Part shown: positions 5,732 through 6,607 of the stretch, in pieces | How positions within the stretch are numbered: the first letter of the stretch is position 1 | How the letters are laid out: every line of letters starts with the position of its first letter | Assembly (NCBI GenBank): GCA_025353525.1 | Contig: JANXOO010000177.1 | Location: 1-6,607, forward strand | DNA length: 6,607 nt | Direction of reading: 5' to 3' | DNA from: Schlesneria sp. | GTDB lineage: Bacteria; Planctomycetota; Planctomycetia; Planctomycetales; Planctomycetaceae | Translations under genes and position numbers: made by a program | Notes under the pieces: model-generated | The model's database searches: none | Told to the model about the DNA's origin: nothing | Seen by the model: only the letters and a program-made list of their open reading frames with translations

Positions 5732-6607
5732 TCAGGATACGTAGTCGACTCCACGTGACCCGGCGGCGACCGAACCGACGATCCGGTTTTCGTTGCCGCC
5801 ACGCGTCAATTGTCGTCGAATGCTGTCGACGAATTGAGGTCTGACAATCAACGCGAACCCGATTCCCATGTTAAAGACGTGATACATCTCGTCTCGATCG
5901 ATACCACCCAGCTTCTGCAACCAGGTAAATGCAGGCGGGATTGGCCATGCGGAACGGTCAATTTTCAGTCGACAACCCTCTGGCAACAGCCGTTCGATAT
6001 TGTCCTTCAGTCCGCCACCTGTGATATGTGCCAGACCCGAGATAGCGACTTTGACTCGATAGGACTTGATCAGGCCCAGTATCGATCGTGGATAAAGGCG
6101 GGTTGGTTCGAGCAGAACTTCGCCGACAGTACGTCCCAATTCGGGAATCGACTCTGTCACGGACAAACCGGCCATTCCAAATACGACTTTGCGAATCAGG
6201 CTGTATCCGTTGGAATGAAATCCGCTCGACGGCAGCCCGATGACGACATCGCCCGGACGAATGGCCTTGCCATCGATCAGTCGCGACCGCTCGGCAACTC
6301 CGACGCAGAATCCTGCCATGTCAAAATCGCCCTCGCGATAAATATCCGGCATAATGGCCGTTTCGCCACCGAGCAGAGATGCACCGCATTCGACGCACCC
6401 ATCGCTGACTCCGCGGACCAGGTCAGCGATTAAATCCGGGTTGTCTTTTCCCAGTGCCAGATAGTCCAGAAAAAGCAGCGGTTCTGCGCCTAGGCACAAG
6501 ACATCGTTGACCGACATCGCGACGAGGTCAATCCCGACTGTATCGTACTTTCCGACCAATTGGGCGACCTTGAGCTTCGTTCCGACTCCATCTGTTCCCG
6601 AGACGAG
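5732..6607 (-). CDS. purM: Phosphoribosylformylglycinamidine cyclo-ligase (AIR synthase), partial
   Basis: Catalyses ATP-dependent ring closure of FGAM to aminoimidazole ribonucleotide, the fifth step of purine synthesis, in the cytoplasm as a dimer. The frame is open to the right edge of the window, giving 291 residues of a family usually near 345, so roughly the first 50-55 residues are missing. Visible signatures, numbered from the window edge: LVSGTDGVGTKLK at 1-13 (nucleotide/Mg region), GIDLVAMSVNDVLCLGAEPLLFLDYLA at about 25-51, GGETAIMP at 80-87, PGDVVIGLPSSGFHSNGYSLIRKV at about 118-141, LLEPTRLYP at about 165-173, GLAHITGGGLKDNIERLLP at about 191-209, VFNMGIGFALIV at about 244-255. 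No frameshift or stop interrupts it. The GGETA block reads IMPDIY where E. coli has EMPGMY. The neighbouring permease downstream is not a purine gene, so there is no purine operon in view. Confidence 0.97.
   Translation of the reverse strand, partial: LVSGTDGVGTKLKVAQLVGKYDTVGIDLVAMSVNDVLCLGAEPLLFLDYLALGKDNPDLIADLVRGVSDGCVECGASLLGGETAIMPDIYREGDFDMAGFCVGVAERSRLIDGKAIRPGDVVIGLPSSGFHSNGYSLIRKVVFGMAGLSVTESIPELGRTVGEVLLEPTRLYPRSILGLIKSYRVKVAISGLAHITGGGLKDNIERLLPEGCRLKIDRSAWPIPPAFTWLQKLGGIDRDEMYHVFNMGIGFALIVRPQFVDSIRRQLTRGGNENRIVGSVAAGSRGVDYVS

Noticed and set aside
5810..6433. A 207-codon open frame on the plus strand opposite purM
   Set aside because: It lies wholly antisense to a clearly conserved PurM frame and its translation has no domain-like pattern; long antisense frames arise from the codon bias of the real gene.
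1..6607. Possible mobile element, CRISPR array, tRNA or riboswitch
   Set aside because: No terminal inverted repeats, transposase or integrase motifs, regularly spaced repeats, cloverleaf-like sequences or recognisable aptamer cores were found on either strand by eye.

Overview
The window is a moderately GC-rich bacterial chromosomal segment. Gene style and protein vocabulary suggest a member of the Planctomycetota: a short membrane protein with an acidic Ser/Asp-rich tail, an ABC-2 permease of the FARYP..IYSG type, and weak or absent Shine-Dalgarno sequences. This is a judgement from pattern memory, not a proof; no rRNA or other marker gene that would fix the lineage is complete here.

Bases 1-4024 (+ strand) are the 3' part of a surface-polysaccharide or glycoconjugate operon. 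In order it encodes the C-terminal end of a GT4 glycosyltransferase, a small PglC-like phosphoglycosyl transferase, a PLP-dependent DegT-family sugar aminotransferase, a multi-pass acyltransferase-3 membrane protein and a left-handed beta-helix (hexapeptide) acyltransferase. Gaps are 1, 56, 4 and 63 bases, so one transcript is likely. Inferred division of labour: the aminotransferase and hexapeptide acyltransferase make an amino-sugar nucleotide (possibly N-acylated), the phosphoglycosyl transferase loads the first sugar phosphate onto undecaprenyl phosphate, the GT4 enzyme extends it, and the membrane acyltransferase O-acylates the glycan. The 4,6-dehydratase or epimerase expected to feed the aminotransferase is not in view and may lie upstream.

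Bases 4025-4219 hold no convincing gene but contain a possible promoter. It precedes a lone gene (4220-4714, GTG start) for a two-TM protein with a strongly acidic, low-complexity cytoplasmic-type tail carrying repeated acidic-Phe motifs; its function is unknown. It ends inside a perfect 10-bp inverted repeat that separates it from a convergent minus-strand gene.

Bases 4805-6607 (- strand) hold an ABC-2 family exporter permease with no ATPase gene next to it and, upstream of it on the same strand, purM (AIR synthase of purine synthesis), which runs off the right edge of the window and lacks its N-terminal portion.

No tRNA, rRNA, CRISPR array, insertion sequence or phage gene was seen. I found no clear new multi-gene system. 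The most unusual items are the acidic-tail membrane protein, the solitary ABC permease, the duplicated translation start of the aminotransferase and an uneven excess of the palindromes CGATCG and GAATTC.
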